This document shows, in pieces, positions 32,296-41,650 of a stretch of DNA of 64,000 nt. The DNA is from CAYOWK01 sp964407665. GTDB lineage: Bacteria; Pseudomonadota; Alphaproteobacteria; Caulobacterales; Hyphomonadaceae. The position numbers and the translations under genes are program-made. Positions within the stretch are counted from its first letter, which is position 1. Each line of letters starts with the position of its first letter. The notes under the pieces are model-generated. The model had not been told where the DNA came from and made no database searches. It was given only the letters and a program-made list of their open reading frames with translations. The stretch covers positions 67,929 to 131,928 of the forward strand of contig CAYOWK010000005.1 in assembly GCA_964407665.1 (NCBI GenBank), read 5' to 3'.

Positions 32296-34365
32296 ATGCG
32301 CGTTGTCGTTGCCGCCGCCATTGGAGTGCTTGCCGCCGAGGGGGCCGCCGCCCAGACGCCCGTTCAGCCAGGTTCTCCCGCCCGGGAAGTGATTGTTGTC
32401 ACGGGCCTTGGCCCCGAGCGGTCGAGCGACGAACTGATCGCGAGCACCACGGTTCTCGAAGAGCGCGACCTGGCCGAGCGGCTCGACGGTGGTCTGGGCG
32501 ACACGCTCGCTGGCTTGCCGGGGGTATCGACCACCTCGTTTGGACCCGGCGCCAGCCGCCCCGTGATTCGCGGGCTCGGCGCCGAGCGGGTGCAGGTTCT
32601 CAACAACGGTGTTGGCGTCATCGACGCCTCCGCCGCCAGCCCCGACCACGCCGTCACCGCCGACCCGCTCGGCGCCGAGCGCATCGAGATCCTGCGCGGC
32701 CCCGCAGCGCTTGCCTATGGCGGCGGGGCTACTGGCGGCGTGGTCAACGTCATCGACGGCCTGATTGCCGAGAAGCCCGTTGAAGGCGGCGTCAGCGCCA
32801 AGGGTTATGCCGGCTACACGTCTGTTGACGAAGGAACCACCCTGGCGGCGCGCGGCGCGGCCTCGGCCGGCCCGGCCACGCTTGTTCTATCCGCCTCCCG
32901 CCGCGACGCCGGAAATCTCTCCATTCCCGGATTCGCGGAGTCTGCTCGCCTCCGGGCAGCCGAGGAGGAAGCCTCAGACGAGGAGGGTGCAGGGCACGAG
33001 GAAGAGGAAGAAGCCTATGGCGAGCTTCCGAACTCCTTCTCGTTCACGGATACATTGAGCGCGGGTCTCTCCTTCTCCGGCGACACGGGCTTTGTCGGGG
33101 TCGCCATCCGCAACCTGGATTCGCGCTACGGCATCGTCGGCGGCCACGAGCACGAGCACGAGGAAGGCGAAGAGGGCGCTGAAGAGGAAGAGGCGCACGG
33201 CGACGAGCAGCCCTTCATCGAACTGAAGCAGACCCGCATGGATCTTCGCGGCGGCGTGTACTTCGACGAGGGCCCGTTCGAACGCTTCACCGCATCAGTC
33301 TCTGGCGTCGACTACGAGCACACGGAATTCGAGGCCCCGGGCGTTGCCGGAACAGTGTTCAATTCCAACGGCGTCGAGGCGCGCGCCGAACTTGAGCATG
33401 TCCACAGTGCAGGCTTTGGCGGCAGCGTCGGCGTGCAGGCCTCCCGCCGCCGCTTCGAGGCCGTCGGCGACGAAGCCTTCATCAGCCCCACGACCACCGA
33501 ACAGGCCGGCGCCTTCATCTTCGAAACCTGGGACAGCGGCGTCTGGGGTGTCGAGGGCGGTCTCCGTCTCGACAGCGTTTCGGTCGATAACTCCGTGGCG
33601 GGTGTGCGCAGCTTTGCGCCGGTCAACGCCTCGTTCGGCGTCCATGGTCACGTCCTTGAAGACCTGTTCCTTGGCGCCTCCGTCAGCCGCACCGAACGCG
33701 CGCCGACTGACGTGGAACTCTTTGCCGATGGCCCGCACATCGCCACGCGCCAGTACGAGATCGGCGACAGCGAACTCGACACCGAGAAAGGCGTGACACT
33801 GGAACTCAGCGCCCGCTGGGAGGCCGGCCCCCTGACGCTGGGCGCCACCGCCTATCGCTACCAGTTCGAGGACTTCATCTACCTGTCGCCCACCGGCGCC
33901 ACGCTCGATGAACTCCCGGTCTTCCAGACGGTTCAGGCCGACGCCAATTTCACGGGCGCCGAAGTGACCGCCGGCATGGACTTCGGCTCACTCCTTGGCG
34001 TGACGTGGCGTGCAGACGCAGCCGCCGACGTCGTCCGTGCCGAACTCGACTCGGGCGGTGACCTCCCGCGCATCCCGCCCGCATCCGCGACGGCGGGCCT
34101 CGAAGCCGAATTTGGCCGCGTGACAGGCCGGATCGAGGGCCGGTGGGCGGCCGAACAGGACCGTATCGCGGACTACGAACTGCCGACCGACGGATACACG
34201 GTTCTCGATGTCCGGGTGACCACCCGCATTCTCGACGGCCTCGACTTCATCGTTGAAGGCACGAACCTGACGGACGAGGAGGTCCGCATCCACGTCTCCC
34301 CGCTCAAGGACCTCGCGCCGCAACCGGGCAGGGGCGTGCGCGCCGCCCTGCGGGCCAGCTTCTAG
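32296..34365 (+). CDS. TonB-dependent outer-membrane receptor, probable zinc uptake (ZnuD-like)
   Basis: A 689-residue receptor. A signal peptide (MRVVVAAAIGVLAAEGAAAQ) precedes the plug with EVIVVTGLGPERSSDEL, RPVIRGLGAERVQVL and RIEILRGPAALAYGGGATGG; the rest is a 22-strand barrel ending in a C-terminal aromatic (ALRASF). Two extracellular-type loops are rich in His and Glu, at about residues 222-241 and 283-304 (HEHEHEEGEEGAEEEEAHGD), as in the zinc receptor ZnuD. With the Zur-like site directly upstream, zinc import is the best reading. The stop shares the four bases CTAG with the convergent dehydrogenase gene. Confidence 0.88.
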   Translation: MRVVVAAAIGVLAAEGAAAQTPVQPGSPAREVIVVTGLGPERSSDELIASTTVLEERDLAERLDGGLGDTLAGLPGVSTTSFGPGASRPVIRGLGAERVQVLNNGVGVIDASAASPDHAVTADPLGAERIEILRGPAALAYGGGATGGVVNVIDGLIAEKPVEGGVSAKGYAGYTSVDEGTTLAARGAASAGPATLVLSASRRDAGNLSIPGFAESARLRAAEEEASDEEGAGHEEEEEAYGELPNSFSFTDTLSAGLSFSGDTGFVGVAIRNLDSRYGIVGGHEHEHEEGEEGAEEEEAHGDEQPFIELKQTRMDLRGGVYFDEGPFERFTASVSGVDYEHTEFEAPGVAGTVFNSNGVEARAELEHVHSAGFGGSVGVQASRRRFEAVGDEAFISPTTTEQAGAFIFETWDSGVWGVEGGLRLDSVSVDNSVAGVRSFAPVNASFGVHGHVLEDLFLGASVSRTERAPTDVELFADGPHIATRQYEIGDSELDTEKGVTLELSARWEAGPLTLGATAYRYQFEDFIYLSPTGATLDELPVFQTVQADANFTGAEVTAGMDFGSLLGVTWRADAAADVVRAELDSGGDLPRIPPASATAGLEAEFGRVTGRIEGRWAAEQDRIADYELPTDGYTVLDVRVTTRILDGLDFIVEGTNLTDEEVRIHVSPLKDLAPQPGRGVRAALRASF

Positions 34366-35153
34366 TTCCTCGGCTTCGGCGGCACGATCGGCAGCGACGA
34401 GGACAGGCCACCGTCTACCACCAGGGCATGCCCGTTCACATAGCTCGCTTCGTCAGAGGCGAGGAACAGCGCCGCCCTGGCGATCTCTTCGGGCTGGCCA
34501 TAGCGGCGCAGCGGGTTCAGCTGGCCGATCATGTCTTCCTTTCCGCGCTCGCGGGCGCGGTCGAACAGCGGCTTGGTCATGCCCGTCTCGATCAGGCCCG
34601 GGCAGATGGCGTTCACGCGCACATTGGTCCCGGCAAGATTCTGGCACGCGGTCGTCACCATGTTGATGACCCCAGCCTTGGAAGCCGAGTAGGCGGGGCT
34701 CCCCGCGCCCGAGCGCAGGCCCGCAACGCTGGCGGTGCAGACGATGGCGCCGCCGCCGCGCTTGGCCATTTCCGGCCCTGCGATCTGGATCGCCAGCATC
34801 GGCCCGATCAGGTTGACCTGCAGGATCTGTTTCCACTGGTCTTCCATCTGCTCGAAGAAGGAGGGCACGCCGCCCGAAATCCCGGCGTTGGCGTACACCA
34901 CGTCCAGCGATCCGAATTTCGACAAGGCGAGGTCCATCAGCGCTTTCACATCGGCGGATGACCCAGCGTCCATCTCCACCGCTTCCGCCGTTCCGCCAGC
35001 TTCCCGGATCGTCGCAACCGTCGCGGCGACGTCGGCGGACCGGTCAGCTGCGACCACCCTGGCGCCTTCTCCGGCGAACAGGCGGGCGGATGCGCGGCCG
35101 ATCCCGGAGGCCGCCCCCGTCACAACCACGGTCTTTCCAGCAAAACGGTTCAA
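34362..35153 (-). CDS. SDR family oxidoreductase
   Basis: A 263-residue classical short-chain dehydrogenase with VVVTGAASGIGRASA (NAD(P) binding), NAGISGG, the catalytic serine in CTASVAG, YSASK, and the C-terminal ASYVNGHALVVDGG. I take the TTG at 35153 as start because GGGAGA lies eight to nine bases upstream and the Rossmann strand begins at residue 8; there is no suitable ATG. Substrate unknown. Its stop overlaps the TonB receptor stop. Confidence 0.85.
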   Translation of the reverse strand: MNRFAGKTVVVTGAASGIGRASARLFAGEGARVVAADRSADVAATVATIREAGGTAEAVEMDAGSSADVKALMDLALSKFGSLDVVYANAGISGGVPSFFEQMEDQWKQILQVNLIGPMLAIQIAGPEMAKRGGGAIVCTASVAGLRSGAGSPAYSASKAGVINMVTTACQNLAGTNVRVNAICPGLIETGMTKPLFDRARERGKEDMIGQLNPLRRYGQPEEIARAALFLASDEASYVNGHALVVDGGLSSSLPIVPPKPRN

Positions 35154-35290
35154 GGCGGTCTCTCCCGGGTGTGATTTCGATTTGCGACCGGGTTTAGAGC
35201 GGAGAACGCTCGTACGGAAGCGGTAACACGCTTGCGCCCCACGCACGGGTGTGTCTGATACGCCCGGAAAAACGGGAGGCGCGTTCGCGT

Positions 35291-37174
35291 ATGCTGGTCG
35301 AGGCGAAGAGATTTGCTGTAGCAGTTTCAATGGCCGCGCTGCTGGCGGCCTGTCAGCCGGCCGGACCCAAGGCGCCCACAGCGGAAGAGATCGCCGCCAG
35401 CAGCGCGGCGTTGACCGAGTATCTCAACGCCGAATTCGAGGAAGAGCTGCAGCAGAGCCCCGAGTGGATGACGCGTCTGGGTCGCAAGGACCGGTATGGA
35501 GAGCTGACCGACCGCTCCGAGCAGGGCGAGGACGCGCTCCTCGAATGGCGCCGCCAGTCGGTCGCGGACATGAAGGCGAAGTTCAGCTACGACGCGCTCG
35601 ACGAAGTTGCGAAAGATTCCTGGAATCTCTGGGTCGCTGAACTCGAACAGGAAGAGGCGATGGTTCCGCATCGCCGTCACCGCCTGCAGTTCTCGCGTGG
35701 CGGCGTGCACACCAGCCTGCCCAACTTCATGCTGAACTTCCACAAGGTCGACGAAGCCGCTGACATGGCCGCCTATACCGCCCGTGTGAACAGGATCGCG
35801 ACCGCAATCGATCAGACAATCGAGAAGTCACAGCTTGCAGCGCAGGACGGCATCCGGATGCCGCGCTTCGCCTACGAACGTTCGATCAGCGAGATGCGGG
35901 CGGTGATATCCGGTCAGCCCTTCTCGGATTCCGGACCGGACTCTCCCCTCTGGGCCGACGCAAGGGCAAAGATTGCGGCCCTTCAAGCTGCAGGCAAGCT
36001 CCCGCCCGCGCCCGAGGGCCAGGACGATGCGTTCGCGTTGAGCCGTCTCGATGAAGAGGCGCTGACCTACACCATGCGCGCGACACTCGTCACCTCGCTG
36101 AAGCCTGCCTATGAGCGCGCCATCGCCTGGCTGGAGTCGGATATCGCCAACGCACCGACCGAAGCGGTCGGCGCCGGCTCGCGTCCCGGCGGCGAGGCCT
36201 ACTACAACGCTGCGCTCCGGATGCAGACCACCACAGACATGACGGCCGATGAAATTCATCAGCTCGGCCTGTCCGAGGTGGCGCGCATCCGCGGCGAGAT
36301 GGAAGCCATCAAGTCGCAGGTCGGGTTCACAGGCACGCTGGCCGAGTTCTTCGTCTACATGCGCACAGAACCGCGCTTCTACCTGCCCAACACCGACGCC
36401 GCACGCGAACAATACCTCCAGGCCTCGCGCGACTATCTGGCCGGCATGACGGCAAAGCTCCCCGAGTATTTCGGCATCCTGCCGAAAGCTGGTCTGGAAG
36501 TCCGCCGCGTCGAAGCGTTCCGGGAAGAGCCGGGCGGCGCCCAGCACTACAATTCGGGCGCCCCGGACGGATCACGCCCCGGCGTCTTCTACGCCCACCT
36601 TTCCGACATGCAGGCCATGCCGACCTACCAGCTGGAGAACATCGCCTACCACGAGGGCGTCCCCGGCCATCACATGCAGATATCCATCGCCCAGGAACTG
36701 ACCGGGCTGCCGGTCTTCCGCACCCAGTACGGCTTCACCGCGTTCTCCGAGGGCTGGGGCCTCTATTCCGAAGCGCTCGGCAAGGAGATGGGCTTCTACA
36801 CCGACCCCTATTCGGACTTCGGCCGCCTCGCCGGTGAGATCTGGCGCGCCATCCGTCTCGTGGTCGACACCGGCATCCACTCCAAGGGCTGGACCGAGGA
36901 GCAGGCCGTCGCCTACTTCCGCGAAAATTCGCCCCAGCCGGAAGCCGCCATCCGCTCCGAAATCCGCCGCTATATTGTCGGCCCGGGGCAGGCGACCGCC
37001 TACAAGGTCGGCATGATCCACATCCAGCGCCTGCGCGACGAAGCAAAGGCCGAACTCGGCGAGAGGTTCGACTACCGCGCCTTCCACGACACGGTCCTCG
37101 GCGGTGGCTCCCTCCCGCTCCCGGTTCTGGAGGAGCGCGTTAAGCGCTGGATCGCGAAGACGAAGGCAGGCTGA
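35291..37174 (+). CDS. DUF885 family lipoprotein, probable metallopeptidase (paralog 1)
   Basis: A 627-residue exported protein. The signal peptide (FAVAVSMAALLAAC) ends in a lipobox, giving a membrane-anchored periplasmic protein. The DUF885 core contains AYHEGVPGHHMQ, which has the HExxxGHH zinc-site pattern of the family, then RTQYGFTAFSEGWGLYSE with a third ligand candidate. The ATG at 35291 follows GGGAGG. It is the first of three paralogs (the others at 37270 and 44004) and is 95 bases from the second. Likely role: cleavage of peptides in the periplasm; the substrate is unknown. Confidence 0.87.
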   Translation: MLVEAKRFAVAVSMAALLAACQPAGPKAPTAEEIAASSAALTEYLNAEFEEELQQSPEWMTRLGRKDRYGELTDRSEQGEDALLEWRRQSVADMKAKFSYDALDEVAKDSWNLWVAELEQEEAMVPHRRHRLQFSRGGVHTSLPNFMLNFHKVDEAADMAAYTARVNRIATAIDQTIEKSQLAAQDGIRMPRFAYERSISEMRAVISGQPFSDSGPDSPLWADARAKIAALQAAGKLPPAPEGQDDAFALSRLDEEALTYTMRATLVTSLKPAYERAIAWLESDIANAPTEAVGAGSRPGGEAYYNAALRMQTTTDMTADEIHQLGLSEVARIRGEMEAIKSQVGFTGTLAEFFVYMRTEPRFYLPNTDAAREQYLQASRDYLAGMTAKLPEYFGILPKAGLEVRRVEAFREEPGGAQHYNSGAPDGSRPGVFYAHLSDMQAMPTYQLENIAYHEGVPGHHMQISIAQELTGLPVFRTQYGFTAFSEGWGLYSEALGKEMGFYTDPYSDFGRLAGEIWRAIRLVVDTGIHSKGWTEEQAVAYFRENSPQPEAAIRSEIRRYIVGPGQATAYKVGMIHIQRLRDEAKAELGERFDYRAFHDTVLGGGSLPLPVLEERVKRWIAKTKAG

Positions 37175-37269
37175 GCAGTAGACACGCAGCCCGGATCCTG
37201 AGCAGCCCGCGCAAGCGGTCGTGCGTCAATGGACGAGGGCGTGCTCCCCGGCGGAGCAAGGAGATGACC

Positions 37270-39099
37270 ATGAGACTGTTCCTCGCAGCGGGTCTGACGG
37301 CCCTTGCTCTTGCGTCCTGCGGCCCGAAAGCCCCGGCCGCCCCAACCGCTGAAGAGATCGCGGCCGCCAGTGCAGAGCTGACAACCTTCCTCGACGCCGA
37401 ATACGAGGAAAGCCTGCAGATGAGCCCGATGCAGCTCAGCATGCAGGGCCGCAAGGAACAGTACGACAAGCTCGACGACATGAGCGAAGCGGCGATTGAC
37501 AAGGATCTGGCCTGGCTGCGCGAGAGCGTCGCCGAGATGAAGGCGAAATTCGATCCGGCGAAACTGGACGGGGAATCGCGCACCTCCTTCGACATGTGGG
37601 CGCTGCAGCTGGAGCAGGCGGAGGCCGCCGACGAGTACCGCCGCCATCCCTACACCTTCATCCGCGACTCCGTGCCGGTGTACCTCCCCAACTTCATGAT
37701 CAACTTCCATGAGGTCAGCGAGAAGTCCGACATGGACGCCTACATGGCCCGCCTCGGCGCCTTCGCCACGGCCATCGACCAGACCATCGAGCAGGCGAAA
37801 CTGTCAGCCGAAGCAGGCGTCCGCCCGCCGTTGTTCTCGTTCGAGCAGGTGATCCAGGAATCCCGCAACGTCATCACCGGGGCGCCCTTCACGGCCGGCC
37901 CGGACTCGCCGCTGCTTGCCGACGTGAAGCAGAAGGCGAAGGCGCTGCAGGACAGCGGCAAGCTCACGCCCGAAGACGCTTCAGCCTACGAGGCGCAGGC
38001 GCGCGAAACGCTGACCACATCGATCAAGCCGGCCTATGAGCGCATCATCGCCTGGCTGGAAAGCGACAAGGCGAACGCCAGCCCGCAGGCACAGGGCGCG
38101 GGCTCGCTGCCGGACGGCGGCGCCTACTACAACGCTGCGATCGAGATGCACACCACGACGAAGATGACCGCAGACGAGATCCACGAACTCGGCCTGAAGG
38201 AAGTCGCGCGTGTCCGCAGCGAGATGGAAGCGATCCGCCAGCAGGTCGGCTTCGACGGCGACCTGCCCGCCATGTTCAAGCATATGCGTGAGGACAATCA
38301 GTTCTACCAGCCCGACACGGACGCAGGCCGCGCCGCCTACATCAAGCAGGCCGAGGACTATCTCGCCGTCATGACGGCCAAGCTGCCGGAGTATTTCGGC
38401 ATCCTGCCCAAGGCGCCGCTGGTGGTGAAACGTGTCGAGGCGTTCCGGGAAGAGCCCGGCGGCGTCCAGCACTACTACCCGTCCTCCACGGACGGCTCGC
38501 GCCCCGGCATCTACTACGCGCACCTCTCCGACATGACGGCCATGCCGATGTGGGACCTTGAGAGCACCACCTACCATGAAGGCCTGCCGGGCCATCACAT
38601 GCAGATCGCCATCGCGCAGGAGCTGACCGGTATCCCGGTCTTCCGCACCCAGTACAACTCGACCGCCTACGCTGAGGGCTGGGGTCTCTACACCGAGCTG
38701 CTCGCCAAGGAGATGGGCTTCTACACCGACCCCTACTCGGACATGGGCCGCCTCAACAATGAGATGTGGCGCTCCGTCCGGCTCGTGGTCGACACCGGCA
38801 TCCACTCCAAAGGCTGGACGGAAGAGCAGGCCGTTCAATACTTCATGGACAATTCGCCGACGCCCGAAGCCGCCATCCGCGCCGAAATCCGCCGCTACTT
38901 CGTGTGGCCGGGCCAGGCGACCGCCTACAAGATCGGCATGATCCGGATCCAGGAGCTGCGCGCCCTGGCGCAATCCGAACTCGGGCCGAAGTTCACGATG
39001 GCCGGCTTCCACGACACCGTGCTGGGCGGCGGCGCCCTGCCGCTCCCGGTCCTGGAAGCCCGCGTGAAGCGCTGGATCGAGAAGGTGAAGGCCAGCTAG
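37270..39099 (+). CDS. DUF885 family lipoprotein, probable metallopeptidase (paralog 2)
   Basis: A 609-residue paralog of the preceding gene, colinear over nearly its whole length. Lipobox LALASC; zinc motif TYHEGLPGHHMQ; then YNSTAYAEGWGLYTELL. AAGGAG directly abuts the ATG at 37264, so the ATG at 37270, six bases downstream, is the likelier start. The 95-base gap and common strand suggest an operon with paralog 1, arisen by tandem duplication. Confidence 0.87.
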   Translation: MRLFLAAGLTALALASCGPKAPAAPTAEEIAAASAELTTFLDAEYEESLQMSPMQLSMQGRKEQYDKLDDMSEAAIDKDLAWLRESVAEMKAKFDPAKLDGESRTSFDMWALQLEQAEAADEYRRHPYTFIRDSVPVYLPNFMINFHEVSEKSDMDAYMARLGAFATAIDQTIEQAKLSAEAGVRPPLFSFEQVIQESRNVITGAPFTAGPDSPLLADVKQKAKALQDSGKLTPEDASAYEAQARETLTTSIKPAYERIIAWLESDKANASPQAQGAGSLPDGGAYYNAAIEMHTTTKMTADEIHELGLKEVARVRSEMEAIRQQVGFDGDLPAMFKHMREDNQFYQPDTDAGRAAYIKQAEDYLAVMTAKLPEYFGILPKAPLVVKRVEAFREEPGGVQHYYPSSTDGSRPGIYYAHLSDMTAMPMWDLESTTYHEGLPGHHMQIAIAQELTGIPVFRTQYNSTAYAEGWGLYTELLAKEMGFYTDPYSDMGRLNNEMWRSVRLVVDTGIHSKGWTEEQAVQYFMDNSPTPEAAIRAEIRRYFVWPGQATAYKIGMIRIQELRALAQSELGPKFTMAGFHDTVLGGGALPLPVLEARVKRWIEKVKAS

Positions 39100-39102
39100 G
39101 GT

Positions 39103-39915
39103 CTACTTTCCCTTGAAGCTTCCGGGGCGGCGTTCGGTCACCGACTTCACGCCCTCCCGGAAGTCCTCGGTTTTCATCAGCCACTGCTGCTCGGTGAACT
39201 CGGCATTCGTCGCCGCCCGCACGGCCGCCGCCAGTCCAGCTCGCAGCGTCGCCCGGGTGGACTGAACGGCCAGTGGCGCATTCTCGGCAATCTCCGCCGC
39301 CAGCGCATGCGCTGTTGACAGCAGCTCCTCGCCGTCGGCGATCTCGTCCACCAGCCCGATGCGGAGCGCATCTTCCGCCTTCAGGCGCCGCCCCGCCAGA
39401 AACATCAGGCTTGCTGCCTGTGCGCCAACGAGCCGGGGCAGGGTATGCGTCAGCCCGAAGCCGGGATGGAACCCCAGCTTGGTGAAGTTGGCGGCAAAGC
39501 GCGCCTCCGGGCTGGCGATCCGGAAATCCGCAATCAGCGCCAGACCCAGTCCGGCGCCAATGGCCGGCCCCTGAATGGCGGCGACAATCGGCTTGGCGGT
39601 CGAATACAGCCGCACCGCCTGATCGTAGAGCGGGTTGGCGGAGGGCGTCTCATCGTTGGCCGCAATCACCACATCGTCAGCGCGGCGCGTGAGGTCCGCC
39701 CCGGCGCAGAAGCTCTTGCCCTCGGTGGCCAGCACGACAGACCGGATGTCCCGGTCAGCATCCAGCGCCTCCAGCGCATCGGCCAGGTCCCGCGCAAGAT
39801 CCACGCTCATCATGTTGTGGGGCGCCTTGCGGATCGTCACGGTCGCCACATGCGCATCCCGCGCGCGAACCACCTCGCGCGTGATGTGAACGTCGCCAAA
39901 GCGTGTGGGTGTCAT
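39103..39915 (-). CDS. Enoyl-CoA hydratase/isomerase family protein
   Basis: A 270-residue crotonase-fold protein. The oxyanion-hole segments are GKSFCAGADL and AIQGPAIGAGLGLALIAD, and FKLGFHPG-like NFTKLGFHPGFGLTHTLPRLVG carries the usual second signature. The catalytic glutamate of true hydratases at that place is not obvious, so it may act on another acyl-CoA. The start at 39915 (MTPTRFGDVHI) is preferred over 39939. It converges on paralog 2 with a three-base gap. Confidence 0.85.
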   Translation of the reverse strand: MTPTRFGDVHITREVVRARDAHVATVTIRKAPHNMMSVDLARDLADALEALDADRDIRSVVLATEGKSFCAGADLTRRADDVVIAANDETPSANPLYDQAVRLYSTAKPIVAAIQGPAIGAGLGLALIADFRIASPEARFAANFTKLGFHPGFGLTHTLPRLVGAQAASLMFLAGRRLKAEDALRIGLVDEIADGEELLSTAHALAAEIAENAPLAVQSTRATLRAGLAAAVRAATNAEFTEQQWLMKTEDFREGVKSVTERRPGSFKGK

Positions 39916-40034
39916 GGCCCGCCTCCCGCGCAAATGCACAGCGCGCGGCAGGCTAGCTCAGCCTCCGCGCGCAGTCATTGTCAGGAGTCAAAAGGGTTGC
40001 TCATCCCGCCAGCCGAAGGGGATGGCTTGTATGC

Positions 40035-40144
40035 TGTCATTCCGGGCAAGGACCAAAGGTCCGCCGACCCGGAATCCAGAGTCTCACCCAGATCGCAGGC
40101 CTTTCTGGATTCCGGATCGCTGCTGTGCAGCTTCCGGAATGACA
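40035..40144 (+). repeat. 110-bp palindromic dispersed repeat, copy 1
   Basis: Ends are TGTCATTCCGG and its reverse complement CCGGAATGACA. Inside are GGACC-AAA-GGTCC and, near the right end, GCTG-CTGTG-CAGC. Copies of exactly the same length lie at 58284-58393 and 58426-58535. It carries no reading frame. Confidence 0.85.
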
Positions 40145-40173
40145 CTACGGAGCAAGGCAACGAGCCCCTGCAA

Positions 40174-40602
40174 TCAGTCCGCGTTCAGCTCGGCGGCGGC
40201 GACTTCGCGCACGATGCCGTCGATGATCTCGCGGAACACCGGCTTGTCCAGCCCCAGCAGGATCAGCTGCTGCGGCATGATCTTGCGGCTGTTCAGGGCC
40301 CAGTCGGTCGGAACCCGGTCGGCGCCGGCTTCGGCGCGGCCCCGGAAGAACACCATGTGGTCCCCGTCCACGGCGCGGTCGAACGAGGCGACCACCAGCT
40401 CGCGATCGAAGGCGCGATGCAGGATGATCACCGCCTCTTCTTCGCGGTTGAACGTGATGTCGAGGCGAGGCGAGGTGATCTCGCGCTTCAGGTTGGAATA
40501 CATGAGGCGCAGGAAGATCAGCCGCGCCTCTTCGTTGGCGGCGTCATCCGAGTCGAGAATCGAGCGCTTGTGCTCGGCGACCAGTTCATCGAAGGTTTTC
40601 AT
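40174..40602 (-). CDS. Conserved hypothetical protein
   Basis: A 142-residue soluble protein, with LVAEHKRSILDSDDAANEEA at the start, a middle of alternating strands (EAVIILHRAFDRELVVASFD) and an acidic end. No recognised family, signal peptide or metal site. A clear ATG and length well above chance argue that it is real. It stands alone between the 110-bp repeat and an SDR gene. Confidence 0.6.
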   Translation of the reverse strand: MKTFDELVAEHKRSILDSDDAANEEARLIFLRLMYSNLKREITSPRLDITFNREEEAVIILHRAFDRELVVASFDRAVDGDHMVFFRGRAEAGADRVPTDWALNSRKIMPQQLILLGLDKPVFREIIDGIVREVAAAELNAD

Positions 40603-40703
40603 GGCGTGCTCACCAAAATCCGTATGTCAGCTTTCAGCAAATAAGATGAGCGTTGGGTTAACGGCGGAAGCCCGTTTCAGTCATTTCCGCCGCTTTGGGG
40701 CCG

Positions 40704-41510
40704 TCACCCCAGAAAGCGCTGTCGGATGCCTTTCCGGAACGCTTCAACACCTGCCGACAGCCGCATCGCATACGTAGCCTTCGCGTCCTCGCCCGCGACA
40801 TGGGTCACGCGGTCTGTCGGGTCCTGGACAGCCTCCCAGACCGCGTCGGCGATCTGCTCGGCCGTCGACGCCTTCGTGCCACGCTCGGGGTCACGGAACG
40901 TCTGCATGGTGCGGACCATCGCGTCCGCATAGGCCGGGTGCATCGAGACGACGATGGACCGTCCGGCAAAGTCTGTGGCGATCCCGCCCGGCGCCACGGT
41001 GCGAACCTTGATGCCGAAGGGCTCCAGTTCGAACGCCAGGCTCTCGCTCCAGCCTTCCAGACCCCACTTGGTGGCGTGATAGACCGAGTTGAACGGGAAG
41101 GTGACCAGTCCGCCGATCGACGTCGTGGTCAGGATCATGCCCTCGCGGCGTTCGCGCATCGCGGGCAGGAAAGCCTGCGTCGTCCGCATCACGCCCAGCA
41201 GGTTGGTGTTGATCTCGGCCACCAGCTGCTCGTCCGTGGCCGCCTCGAAGGGACCCGCCAGACCGTAGCCGGCATTGTTGAACAGCACATCGACCGGCCC
41301 CAGCGCCAGCGCATCCCTTGCAGCAGACGCGATCTCTTCCGGCCGCGTCACATCCAGCTTCATCAGCGTCACACCTGGCAGCGCGCCAAGCTCCGTCTCC
41401 TTCTCCGGAGACCGCATGGTCGCAATGACATTCCAGCCCTTCGACGCGAACAGCTTGACCGTCGCGCGGCCAAGGCCGGTGGAGCTTCCCGTGATGAAAA
41501 TCGTCGGCAT
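40704..41510 (-). CDS. SDR family oxidoreductase
   Basis: A 268-residue short-chain dehydrogenase: FITGSSTGLGRATVK, NNAGYGLAGPFE, catalytic TTTSIGG and YHATK, and APGGIATDF after the active site. It starts at 41510 (MPTIFITG), with an in-frame ATG at 41537 less likely because it would lie within the palindromic operator. The 22-bp perfect palindrome 13 bases before the start looks like a TetR-type operator, so an effector-regulated detoxifying or fatty-acyl reductase is plausible; no TetR gene is adjacent. Confidence 0.85.
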   Translation of the reverse strand: MPTIFITGSSTGLGRATVKLFASKGWNVIATMRSPEKETELGALPGVTLMKLDVTRPEEIASAARDALALGPVDVLFNNAGYGLAGPFEAATDEQLVAEINTNLLGVMRTTQAFLPAMRERREGMILTTTSIGGLVTFPFNSVYHATKWGLEGWSESLAFELEPFGIKVRTVAPGGIATDFAGRSIVVSMHPAYADAMVRTMQTFRDPERGTKASTAEQIADAVWEAVQDPTDRVTHVAGEDAKATYAMRLSAGVEAFRKGIRQRFLG

Positions 41511-41522
41511 GGCGTTGTCCCC

Positions 41523-41544
41523 AATGTGAGTGATCACTCACATT
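41523..41544. promoter_or_regulatory. 22-bp perfect palindrome, TetR-type operator
   Basis: The sequence reads AATGTGAGTGA followed by its exact reverse complement. It ends 13 bases before the SDR start, where repressor binding would block transcription or translation initiation. TetR regulators often bind such continuous palindromes with TGAGTGA-TCACTCA halves. Confidence 0.75.
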
Positions 41545-41617
41545 CTTCCCACGGGTCGCCGTCGCCGTCAAACCCGCGCCGCCTCTGCCGGCCCCGATTG
41601 ATCATCCAGCCCCTCAG

Positions 41618-41632
41618 TGCTACCCGGTAGCA
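41618..41632. promoter_or_regulatory. Inverted repeat before parD
   Basis: TGCTACC, one central base, GGTAGCA: a perfect 7-bp dyad 19 bases before the parD ATG. ParD antitoxins repress their own operon at such sites. Confidence 0.6.
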
Positions 41633-41650
41633 TCGATCCGGGAGCCCGAC

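Noticed and set aside
31489..32649. The long version of PgsA with about 160 extra N-terminal residues
   Set aside because: The extension is antisense to the TonB receptor gene and its operator; the ATG at 32160 with GGAG upstream fits the family length.
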